Of a stretch of DNA of 64,000 nt, positions 57,169-64,000 are shown one piece after another. The notes beneath the pieces are model-generated. The model ran no database searches. It saw only the letters and a list, made by a program, of their open reading frames with translations, and had not been told where the DNA came from. Location of the stretch: assembly GCA_028697715.1 (NCBI GenBank), contig JAQVDS010000006.1, forward strand, positions 1 through 64,000. Direction: 5' to 3'. A program made the translations under genes and the position numbers. Origin of the DNA: Acidithiobacillus sp. (GTDB taxonomy: Bacteria; Pseudomonadota; Gammaproteobacteria; Acidithiobacillales; Acidithiobacillaceae). Position 1 is the stretch's first letter. The number at the start of each line of letters is the position of its first letter.

Positions 57169-57852
57169 TTAATTCTCCAACGCGATTATATGCAGGTGTT
57201 CACCATCGAGGGAAACCTGTGCAGCTTTGCCCCAAAGGGGGTGCTCCGCGTCAAGGGTCATGTAGACGCCGGCAATGGCTACCAGCTCTGCCTCCAGACG
57301 TTGACAGAAAATGCGTGCTGATTCGTCTCCCTGAACGCCCGCCAAGGCCCGTCCGCGCAAGGGGCCATAGACGTGGACATGTCCGTCGGCCAGGACTTCG
57401 GCGCCAGCGTTGACGGCGCCCAGACAGACCAGATCGCCACCTCGCGCGTACTGGCGCTGACCTGAGCGCAGGGGCTGGCTGAACACGCTGCCTGCAGCGG
57501 TATTCGACGCCGGCGGCGCGCTGGCGGCCTTGGCGTCGCTGCCGCGCAGGTGGGGTAGCCCGAGAGCAGCCGCGGCTTCCGCTTGTTCGTCGCTGACATT
57601 ACGCACCCCGATGGGAAAACAGCCGGCTTCGCGGAGAATCGTCAGCCATTCGCTGAAGGGCAGGGAAAGTGATGGATCGATGTCGGTCAGGTCCAGGATG
57701 ATCGCTGCCCCCTGTACCAGACGCAACGCCGGTCCCTGGGCCGCAAGTTCCGCCTGCAAGGTCTTGGCAGAAGCGTGCGTCAGACGCAAGATGCTGAGGG
57801 TGAATACCCCGCCACTAAGGCGCAGGGTCGATTTCGTCGGGGTGGCATTCAT
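57169..57852 (-). CDS. minC: Septum site-determining inhibitor MinC
   Basis: The 227-residue protein blocks FtsZ assembly away from mid-cell. An N-terminal FtsZ-binding domain (about 1-105) and a C-terminal beta-helix domain (about 120-227) with [31 protein letters not shown] are present. The gene begins one base inside a parS-like site. MinC-MinD-MinE order on the minus strand is standard. Confidence 0.95.
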   Translation of the reverse strand: MNATPTKSTLRLSGGVFTLSILRLTHASAKTLQAELAAQGPALRLVQGAAIILDLTDIDPSLSLPFSEWLTILREAGCFPIGVRNVSDEQAEAAAALGLPHLRGSDAKAASAPPASNTAAGSVFSQPLRSGQRQYARGGDLVCLGAVNAGAEVLADGHVHVYGPLRGRALAGVQGDESARIFCQRLEAELVAIAGVYMTLDAEHPLWGKAAQVSLDGEHLHIIALEN

Positions 57853-57867
57853 GTTTCACGTGAAACC
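57852..57867. other. parS-like ParB-binding site between fdxA and minC
   Basis: TGTTTCACGTGAAACC matches 15 of 16 positions of the parS consensus. It lies in the 23-bp gap upstream of minC and overlaps the first base of its start codon. A second copy lies 1.8 kb away, so ParB binding would cover the min genes. Confidence 0.85.
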
Positions 57868-57875
57868 CGTCAGGA

Positions 57876-58202
57876 CTAATCGCGTCGCAGCAGTGGCAGC
57901 TTGTCTTTTTTTCCATTGAACTCCTCTGCCTGGGGCAGGGCCGCCTTCTTGCGCAAGATAACGGGCCAGTGGCGGGTGAGTTCTGCATTCAGGGCGGTGA
58001 AATGTTTCTGATCGTCAGGCACTTCGTCTTCGGCATAGATCGCATCGGCCGGACACTCGGGAACACAGGCAGCACAGTCGATACACTCGACCGGATCGAT
58101 GACCAGAAAGTTTGGCCCCTCGTGAAAGCATTCGACAGGGCAGACTTCGGCACAATCGGTATATTTGCATTCGATACAATTTTCGGTGACAACGTAGGTC
58201 AT
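57876..58202 (-). CDS. fdxA: 7Fe ferredoxin FdxA
   Basis: The 108-residue ferredoxin carries one [3Fe-4S] and one [4Fe-4S] cluster. N-terminal cysteines at 9, 12, 17, 21 and 25 and a second group at 40, 43, 46 and 50 ([11 protein letters not shown]) follow the FdxA pattern, with the C-terminal extension of the family ([13 protein letters not shown]). It lies between topA and minC in the same direction. Its partner enzyme is not indicated. Confidence 0.93.
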   Translation of the reverse strand: MTYVVTENCIECKYTDCAEVCPVECFHEGPNFLVIDPVECIDCAACVPECPADAIYAEDEVPDDQKHFTALNAELTRHWPVILRKKAALPQAEEFNGKKDKLPLLRRD

Positions 58203-58205
58203 GCT

Positions 58206-60659
58206 TCAAACCTTGGCAGGGCTGGATTTTTTTCGGGTACTTTTGGCGCTGGCGGACTTCTTGCTGCTACTTGTCTTTTTTGCAGTAGCCGGGCTTCGAC
58301 GCGCAGCCTTTTTTGGCTTGCCGTCTGCTGCTTCCTCCTCTGCTTTGGGCTCCGGAGCTACGTAGTCGCGCAACAATTCTTCGATTTCGACGGGCGCTGC
58401 CGCTTCTGGAAAATGGAAGGCGCAGTCTGCCTGAGGACAGACTAACTCCTCACCGCGACGCTTGGTACTCTTTTTATAGAGCACCGGCCAAGCGCAGCGT
58501 GGGCAGGCGCGGGCGACGGGCTCTCCCCAAACGGCATATTTGCATTTGGGGTAGGTGTTGCAGGAGTAGAAGGTCTTGCCGTAACGACTGCGCTTCTCCA
58601 CCAGCTCGCCGCTGCCACAGGCTGGGCAGGTGACGCCAGTGGATTTGGGTGTGCTTAGGCTCTCCAGATATTTGCAGCTCGGGTAACCACTGCAGGAAAT
58701 GAAGCGCCCGTAGCGCCCCTGGCGATAGACCAAGGCCTTGCCGCAGTCGGGACAGTCGCGCCCGACGGGTTCTGGTGCCTCACGCGGGCCATCGATGGGG
58801 CGGGCGTAATTGCAGTCGGGATAGCCACTACAAGAGATGAAGCGCCCGTAGCGCCCCAGCTTGAGGCGCAACGGTTTACCACACTCGGGGCAGTTTTCGT
58901 CGATCGCCTCGCTGGTTGCCTCGGAGCGACTGATATTGGCTTTGTCTTCTAGACGCTGATGAAAAGGCTTCCAGAAGTCCCTCAATACCGGCTGCCAGTC
59001 CTTCTCGCCGCGGGAGATGGCATCGAGCTGGTCCTCGAGCTCGGCGGTGAAGCCATAGTCGACATATTGGTCAAAATGCTGTACCAGGAACTGGTTGACA
59101 ACCTCCCCTAAGTCGGTGGGGTGAAAACGCCGCTGTTCCACAGCAACATATTCCCGGTTCTGCAGGGTCTGAATGATGCTCGCGTAGGTGGACGGTCGAC
59201 CAATTCCATGCGCCTCCAGGGTCTTGACCAGGGTTGCGTCGCTGTAGCGCGGGGGCGGCTCGGTGAAATGCTGTTCGGCTTCGATCCCATGAAAAGTGGG
59301 TTGATCGCCATTTTGCAGGGCAGGCAGGAGGCGTTGCTCGTCGTCTTCGTCCTGCTCGTCCTTGCCTTCCTGATAGACCACGAGAAAACCGGGAAAGGTG
59401 ACCGTCGAACCATTGGCGCGTAGTTGCCAGTGACTGCCCGCAGCGAAATCGACGGCTACCAGGTCTAGCTGCGCTGCGGCCATCTGACAGGCGACAGCAC
59501 GTTTCCAGATCAGGTCGTAAAGGCGCCATTGGTCCTTGTCGAGGCGGCCCTGCAGACTGTCGGGGTGACGGCGGATGTCGGTGGGGCGGATCGCCTCGTG
59601 GGCTTCTTGGGCATTCTTGGCCTTGGTCTTGAAACGGCGCGCCTCTTTGGGGAGATATTCGCCGCCAAAGTGTTGTTGCACGAAGTCGCGCATAGCGGCA
59701 ATGGCATCTTCCGAGAGATTCACCGCATCGGTACGCATGTAGGTGATCAAACCAACGGTCTCGTTACCGATACTGATGCCTTCGTAGAGTTGTTGGGCAA
59801 CGCGCATGGTACGGCTGGCGTTGAAGCCGAGTTTGCGCGAAGCCTCCTGCTGCAAGGTCGAGGTAGTAAACGGTGCGGCCGGTTGCCGCTGGCGCTGCTT
59901 GCGCTCGACCTTGATCACCTGGAGCGGCTGGCGCTCGAGGTTGGCAAGGATCTCACTGCGTATCGCCTCGGCAGCCGCCGCATCGGGAATGTCGAATTGC
60001 TCGAGCTTTTTCTCCTGCCACTGGCTGAGGCGTGCGGAAAAACGCTTTTCCTCCTGCTCCAGCTCTGCGCTCAGGGTCCAATATTCGCGCGCAACGAAGG
60101 CGCGGATTTCGGCTTCACGCTCGCAGATCATGCGTAGGGCTGCGCTCTGCACGCGACCGGCGGAAAGACCGGGGCGTACCTTGCGCCAGAGCAGCGGCGA
60201 GAGATTGAAACCGACGAGATAATCCAGCGCGCGGCGCGCTTGCTGGGCATTGACCAGATCCATGGCAATCGCGCGCGGATGCGCCACGGCGTCCTGTACT
60301 GCGCGCGGGGTGATTTCGTGGAAGACCACCCGCTGTACCGGTTTGCCGTCGAGCAACTTCTTGTCGCGCAGCAGCTCTACCAGGTGCCAGGAGATCGCCT
60401 CGCCCTCGCGATCCGGATCGGTGGCGAGCCAGAGACTATCGGCCTTGCGCAATGCGCTAGCAATGGCATCGACATGTTTGCCGTTGCGTGCGATTTCGGC
60501 ATAGCGCATGGCAAAATCGTGTTCGGTATCGACGGCCCCTTCCTTCGGCAGCAGATCGCGCACATGGCCGTAGGAGGCAAGCACCGTAAAGTCGCCGCCC
60601 AGATACTTCTGGATGGTTTTCGCCTTCGCTGGCGACTCGACAATTAGCAAGTGGGTCAT
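58206..60659 (-). CDS. topA: DNA topoisomerase I
   Basis: The 817-residue type IA enzyme relaxes negative supercoils. The Toprim domain starts MTHLLIVESPAKAKTI, and the active-site tyrosine is in GLITYMRTD (roughly residue 310). Four zinc ribbons of the C-x2-C…C type follow from about residue 585 (CPECGKPL, CPDCGKAL, CPACGSGE, CPRCAWPV). The tail is Lys/Ser/Ala-rich. It starts 4 bp after smg and ends 3 bp before fdxA. Confidence 0.97.
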   Translation of the reverse strand: MTHLLIVESPAKAKTIQKYLGGDFTVLASYGHVRDLLPKEGAVDTEHDFAMRYAEIARNGKHVDAIASALRKADSLWLATDPDREGEAISWHLVELLRDKKLLDGKPVQRVVFHEITPRAVQDAVAHPRAIAMDLVNAQQARRALDYLVGFNLSPLLWRKVRPGLSAGRVQSAALRMICEREAEIRAFVAREYWTLSAELEQEEKRFSARLSQWQEKKLEQFDIPDAAAAEAIRSEILANLERQPLQVIKVERKQRQRQPAAPFTTSTLQQEASRKLGFNASRTMRVAQQLYEGISIGNETVGLITYMRTDAVNLSEDAIAAMRDFVQQHFGGEYLPKEARRFKTKAKNAQEAHEAIRPTDIRRHPDSLQGRLDKDQWRLYDLIWKRAVACQMAAAQLDLVAVDFAAGSHWQLRANGSTVTFPGFLVVYQEGKDEQDEDDEQRLLPALQNGDQPTFHGIEAEQHFTEPPPRYSDATLVKTLEAHGIGRPSTYASIIQTLQNREYVAVEQRRFHPTDLGEVVNQFLVQHFDQYVDYGFTAELEDQLDAISRGEKDWQPVLRDFWKPFHQRLEDKANISRSEATSEAIDENCPECGKPLRLKLGRYGRFISCSGYPDCNYARPIDGPREAPEPVGRDCPDCGKALVYRQGRYGRFISCSGYPSCKYLESLSTPKSTGVTCPACGSGELVEKRSRYGKTFYSCNTYPKCKYAVWGEPVARACPRCAWPVLYKKSTKRRGEELVCPQADCAFHFPEAAAPVEIEELLRDYVAPEPKAEEEAADGKPKKAARRSPATAKKTSSSKKSASAKSTRKKSSPAKV

Positions 60660-60662
60660 GCG

Positions 60663-61103
60663 TCAGTGCAAGATGCGACGGCCATCGGGGCTGAGAAGTT
60701 GGTCCATCCAGTAGCCGTCGGGGCCGTCCTCGTTGACCATCACCAGAAAGGCGACCCAGTCGAGGGTCTCCAGGTCGGTCTCTTCCAGTTCCAGGGCCAG
60801 AAGACGGTCGATAATGCGCTCCCGGATACTGCTGTTGATGACGCCCAGGTGTTCCCATTCCGCCAGCTGCCCCCGCGTTGCCACGGATAACTGCAGATTT
60901 TCCCAGGGTTGATAGCTGCGGATGGCAGAGCGGCTGTTTTCGGGGCTGTGGTCTTCGTCGAAGCCGTCCATCCAGTCGAGGGCACGTTGAATTCCCTCTT
61001 CCGGGTACCCTGCGGCGAGCAATTGCTCCTCGATCTCGCTGTTTTCCTCGTCGTCGTCGAGGTGGTCGAGTAGGTAACTGATGATGTCGATGACGTCTTC
61101 CAT
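60663..61103 (-). CDS. smg: Smg family protein (DUF494)
   Basis: The 146-residue acidic protein matches the Smg family, found next to dprA and topA in many proteobacteria. The N-terminal DVIDIISYLLDHL and EQLLAAGYPEEGIQRALDWM stretches are characteristic. No catalytic motif is visible and the function of the family is unknown. It lies 9 bp after dprA on the minus strand. Confidence 0.92.
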   Translation of the reverse strand: MEDVIDIISYLLDHLDDDEENSEIEEQLLAAGYPEEGIQRALDWMDGFDEDHSPENSRSAIRSYQPWENLQLSVATRGQLAEWEHLGVINSSIRERIIDRLLALELEETDLETLDWVAFLVMVNEDGPDGYWMDQLLSPDGRRILH

Positions 61104-61112
61104 GGCAGACCC

Positions 61113-62186
61113 CTAGTTGGTATTGGGAAGGCGACAGAAACGCCCCCCAGGGCAGGAGGCGATATATCCTTGGATTTCCATGTGCAAGAGGATGGACGAA
61201 AGCGCCGGGAGCGTCAATCCGCAGCGGCTGGCAATTTCCTCGCTGCTCAGGGTTTCCTGTCCCAGTGCCGCCCATACCTGACGTTCCGTTTCGTCCTCCG
61301 GCTGGCGCAGTTCCCGTATCTCAGCACCCTGGCTGGCAGCAAAGAGAGGTCCCAGCTCTTCGAGAATGTCCTGTGCTGTCTCAACCAGCTTGGCGCCGTC
61401 CCGAATCAGACGATGGGGGCCGCGGGCCAGAGGGCTGTGGATCGAGCCAGGGATGGCAAAGACCTCACGGCCCTGTTCCATGGCCAGACGGGCGGTGATC
61501 AGGGAGCCGCTGTTTTCTGCTGCCTCGACCACCAAAGTTCCCAGGCAAAGCCCGCTGATCAGCCGATTACGGCGCGGAAAGAGGCCACGATGGACGCGGG
61601 TGCCGGGTGGCTGTTCGCTGATGATGAGGCCCGTCGCCAGCATGGCGCGGGCGAGGTCCAGATTTTCGCGCGGATAGATCAGATCGGTGCCGGTGCCCAG
61701 TACTCCGATGGTACCCGAATGCAGAGCACCCTGGTGCGCGGCGGCGTCGATGCCGATGGCCAGGCCACTGACAATCACCAGTCCGTTCTTGCCCAGCTCC
61801 TCGGCAAAGGCACGGGCTGTGGCATTCCCCACCGGCGTCGGGTTGCGGCTGCCGACAATGGCGAAAAGTGGGTCGCGCAGCCGGGCGCGCTGACCGCGCA
61901 GAAACAGGGCCATGGGCGGATTGGCAATTTCCCGCAGCAAGGGGGGATAATCGTCATCGAACCAGGTACAGAGATCCTGCTCGGCGTTTGCCAACCATTG
62001 GCGATCGGCATCCGTCAGGCAGTCTTCCGGGTCCCGGCGCAGCCACTCCTGACTGACGGCAGGGAGATCGGGATGGCGTACGCCAAAACAGGCCTCCGCA
62101 GACTCCTGTTGTTCCAGTAAGAGGCGCTGCCGTCGTGGGCCGAGGCCGGGGCAGCGCAGGAGGGCAAGCCAAGCGGATTGTTTCAA
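61113..62186 (-). CDS. dprA: DNA-processing protein DprA
   Basis: The 357-residue Rossmann-fold protein loads RecA on incoming single-stranded DNA during natural transformation. FAIVGSRNPTPVGNATARAFAEEL and GLAIGIDAAAHQGAL are the conserved DprA blocks, and the C-terminal region has a winged-helix (SSEEIASRCGLTLPAL). An N-terminal SAM-like segment is present. It overlaps the LysM gene by 4 bp. Confidence 0.95.
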   Translation of the reverse strand: MKQSAWLALLRCPGLGPRRQRLLLEQQESAEACFGVRHPDLPAVSQEWLRRDPEDCLTDADRQWLANAEQDLCTWFDDDYPPLLREIANPPMALFLRGQRARLRDPLFAIVGSRNPTPVGNATARAFAEELGKNGLVIVSGLAIGIDAAAHQGALHSGTIGVLGTGTDLIYPRENLDLARAMLATGLIISEQPPGTRVHRGLFPRRNRLISGLCLGTLVVEAAENSGSLITARLAMEQGREVFAIPGSIHSPLARGPHRLIRDGAKLVETAQDILEELGPLFAASQGAEIRELRQPEDETERQVWAALGQETLSSEEIASRCGLTLPALSSILLHMEIQGYIASCPGGRFCRLPNTN

Positions 62187-63238
62187 GGAGTGAGTTGGGC
62201 CTCTTGCTGCAGTTTTGCCGGTCCGGCAACCGGGTAATAAACATTGGCGCCCAAGGGAATGCCGCGCGTTGCCGAGGTGATGACGGCATAAGAAACCTGG
62301 GGAAAGACGCGGAAAATCATCAGGGTACCAATTTTTTCCGGAGGTAGGGGGAAATCCTTGCCGGTGACAGCATTCTTGCCCATCCGTGCCGAGTCGTCGA
62401 TCTCCATGACGTTGCCTGGCTTCAGCTCGGCATTTGCGCCCTGATCGAGGATGACCACCTGCCCTACCGTGAGTTCTTCGGCGTTGTTGGTTTTGGCGAT
62501 GATTTGTGCCGCGACGGCCCGCTTGGGCGCGCTCGGGAAATAGTGTGGCGCCGGTCTCGGGGTGATCGGCACCAGACGGTCGCCCAGATCGATTTCCCGC
62601 CGCGCTGAGAGAATACGAATTTCTGCCTCGCTACCGTTGTTGTGCACTAGCTCTGCGGTGCCCAGATTGATCACGCTATAGCCCAGCGGCTTGGGATCGG
62701 CCAGACGATGCAGCTCAGTACCCAGACGCACGATACTGTAGCGGGTTCCCACTGCAGCCTGGTCGAGGCCGCTGACGAAGACCTTGTCCCCGGCGGTATA
62801 GGCGGGACGCTCATGCAGTGCTGCAGCGAGATAGGGCAGTTTGTCGTACTCCTGCTTGTTGGCGACGATGGCCGGGCTGTACAGAAAGGGCATGATGATA
62901 CCCGTATGGTAACTGGGAATGGCCGCTACCTGCAGTTGGGGTTGCAGGGGAATGACCTCGACGGCAGGTTCGCCATTGGGCATCCGGTACAGGACGATGC
63001 GATCGCCGGGGTAGATCAGATTGGGATTGCGGATCTGTGGGTTGGCGTGCCAGATCTTCCGCCATTCCCAGGGATTTTTGAGGAAATGGGCGGCGATGCC
63101 CCATAGGGTATCACCGGGTTGTACGACATAACTGCCCAACTGCTGGCTGACAGCTGCTGGCTCGGCGAGTGCCAGGCCAGGGGCAAGAGGGCCCAGCAGG
63201 GCGCAGGCAATAGCCAGGGGTACAACACGTTTCCGCAT
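62183..63238 (-). CDS. Exported LysM domain protein
   Basis: The 351-residue protein has a signal peptide ending at GLALAEP and one LysM domain (about residues 34-85, [25 protein letters not shown]), which binds peptidoglycan. The rest is a beta-rich domain, with no catalytic residues recognised; such proteins occur upstream of dprA in many proteobacteria. It is divergent from def. Confidence 0.88.
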   Translation of the reverse strand: MRKRVVPLAIACALLGPLAPGLALAEPAAVSQQLGSYVVQPGDTLWGIAAHFLKNPWEWRKIWHANPQIRNPNLIYPGDRIVLYRMPNGEPAVEVIPLQPQLQVAAIPSYHTGIIMPFLYSPAIVANKQEYDKLPYLAAALHERPAYTAGDKVFVSGLDQAAVGTRYSIVRLGTELHRLADPKPLGYSVINLGTAELVHNNGSEAEIRILSARREIDLGDRLVPITPRPAPHYFPSAPKRAVAAQIIAKTNNAEELTVGQVVILDQGANAELKPGNVMEIDDSARMGKNAVTGKDFPLPPEKIGTLMIFRVFPQVSYAVITSATRGIPLGANVYYPVAGPAKLQQEAQLTP

Positions 63239-63313
63239 GATCTCTTCTCCTTGGGACTTCCGCGCCCCATAGTATTAGTCCAAGATATCAATTTTTGCGA
63301 GAACGGACCGGTT

Positions 63314-63817
63314 ATGGCGCTTTTGAAAATTGTCGAATATCCCGATACCCGCCTCAAAGGCCTGGCTCAGCCGGTGGCACGAATCGATCGGGAAATCCGT
63401 CAATTGGCGGATGATATGGCGGAAACCATGTACGATGCCCCGGGCATCGGCCTTGCGGCACCACAGGTGGCGGCCGCGCAGCGATTGATCGTTGTCGATG
63501 TCTCCGATGGACGCAACGAGCTGCTGACCCTCATCAACCCCGAAATCATCGAGAAATCCGGCGAGGAGGAGATGAAGGAGGGATGTCTATCCGTTCCTGG
63601 GGTTCTCGAGACCGTGCGCCGCGCTGATCGGGTCAAGGTGCGCGCTCAGGACGTCAGTGGCAAGACTCTAGAGCTGGAAGCCGACGGCCTGCTGGCAGTC
63701 TGTCTGCAGCATGAAATCGACCACCTCAATGGCGTGCTCTTTGTCGATCATCTTTCCCGCCTGAAACAGAATCTGATTCGCCGCAAGGCAGAAAAGCGGA
63801 TGCGCCAGCATGGCTGA
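63314..63817 (+). CDS. def: Peptide deformylase
   Basis: The 167-residue metalloenzyme removes the formyl group from new proteins. Its three motifs are GIGLAAPQ (44-51), EGCLS (89-93, Cys91 metal ligand) and HEIDHLNG (133-140). The start is ATG 63314; the long upstream frame is the shadow of the LysM gene. It overlaps fmt by 8 bp, the usual pair. Confidence 0.97.
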   Translation: MALLKIVEYPDTRLKGLAQPVARIDREIRQLADDMAETMYDAPGIGLAAPQVAAAQRLIVVDVSDGRNELLTLINPEIIEKSGEEEMKEGCLSVPGVLETVRRADRVKVRAQDVSGKTLELEADGLLAVCLQHEIDHLNGVLFVDHLSRLKQNLIRRKAEKRMRQHG

Positions 63818-64000
63818 GGACCGGCGCATCGTCTTTGCCGGAACGCCGGAATTCGCGCAGATCGTGCTCGCTCAGCTGTTGGCACGTCAGGACAATGTCG
63901 TCGGCGTTCTGACCCAGCCGGATCGTCCTGCGGGGCGCGGGCGCAAGCTCCAGGCGAGTCCGGTCAAGACCCTGGCGATGCAGGCGGGGCTGCCGATATT
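63810..64000 (+). CDS. fmt: Methionyl-tRNA formyltransferase (5' part, cut by window end)
   Basis: The first 63 codons read [20 protein letters not shown], with the conserved FAGTPEF block and later [12 protein letters not shown] and SPVK, matching Fmt. The enzyme formylates initiator Met-tRNA. It overlaps def by 8 bp. The gene is intact as far as it can be seen; the rest lies beyond base 64000. Confidence 0.95.
   Translation, partial: MAEDRRIVFAGTPEFAQIVLAQLLARQDNVVGVLTQPDRPAGRGRKLQASPVKTLAMQAGLPI

Overview
The window is the origin-proximal part of a bacterial chromosome from a sulfur-oxidising Gram-negative of the Acidithiobacillus type. The evidence is GC-rich coding, a membrane protein set (YidC, OprB-like porins, LpxL) and Min system typical of proteobacteria, a SoxYZ-type pair, and protein texture close to Acidithiobacillus. 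The genus is an inference. No rRNA, tRNA, CRISPR array or complete insertion sequence was found. Genes are dense and many overlap by 1-11 bp (ATGA or TGATG junctions).

Layout. 1-300 is AT-rich sequence that cuts off a DUF389 membrane protein gene, so it looks like a rearrangement or insertion boundary. 0.67-7.9 kb holds a glycine-zipper lipoprotein, the ABC-F ATPase ybiT, then rpmH-rnpA-yidD-yidC-mnmE; a soxYZ-like pair follows mnmE. 7.9-12.8 kb (minus strand) holds an Hsp20 gene with a sigma-32-type promoter, lpxL, an MscS channel, and an orphan metal-binding SBP next to a porin/small-protein operon with a Fur-like box. 13-18 kb (plus) is a housekeeping run: nadD-rsfS-rlmH, a DUF4398 lipoprotein and OmpA-like partner, maf and rng. 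17.9-21.3 kb (minus) holds comEA-like, a HIT protein, hemL, thiE and thiD.

21.3-29.4 kb is the origin region: a membrane c-type cytochrome, an SDR gene, then dnaA-[oriC]-dnaN-recF-gyrB. Intact DnaA boxes and an AT-rich tract lie between dnaA and dnaN. A second, smaller DnaA-box/AT-rich cluster lies about 1.1 kb upstream of dnaA, so a two-part origin is possible. After gyrB comes an 1173-residue GltD/PyrK-type fusion resembling NfnB-NfnA.

32.9-43.6 kb (minus) is a continuous ten-gene sugar operon: ribokinase, ribose-type ABC transporter, outer-membrane porin, glucose-type (GtsABCD-like) ABC transporter and an MFS sugar porter. The porin has an apparent one-base frameshift in a poly-A run at its start. 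43.8-46.8 kb (minus) encodes two tandem MutS-like ATPases without a mismatch-recognition domain. 47.0-54.9 kb (plus) is a complete glycerol/dihydroxyacetone locus, glpD-glpK-glpF-dhaK-dhaL-dhaM, in which DhaM carries a full-length Enzyme I. Together these loci give an otherwise lithotrophic-looking cell routes for ribose, hexose, glycerol and dihydroxyacetone.

55-63.2 kb (minus) holds corA, minE-minD-minC, a 7Fe ferredoxin gene, topA, smg, dprA and a LysM protein gene, followed divergently by def and the start of fmt. Two parS-like ParB sites bracket the minCDE genes exactly, which suggests that this end of the window carries the centromere-like region.
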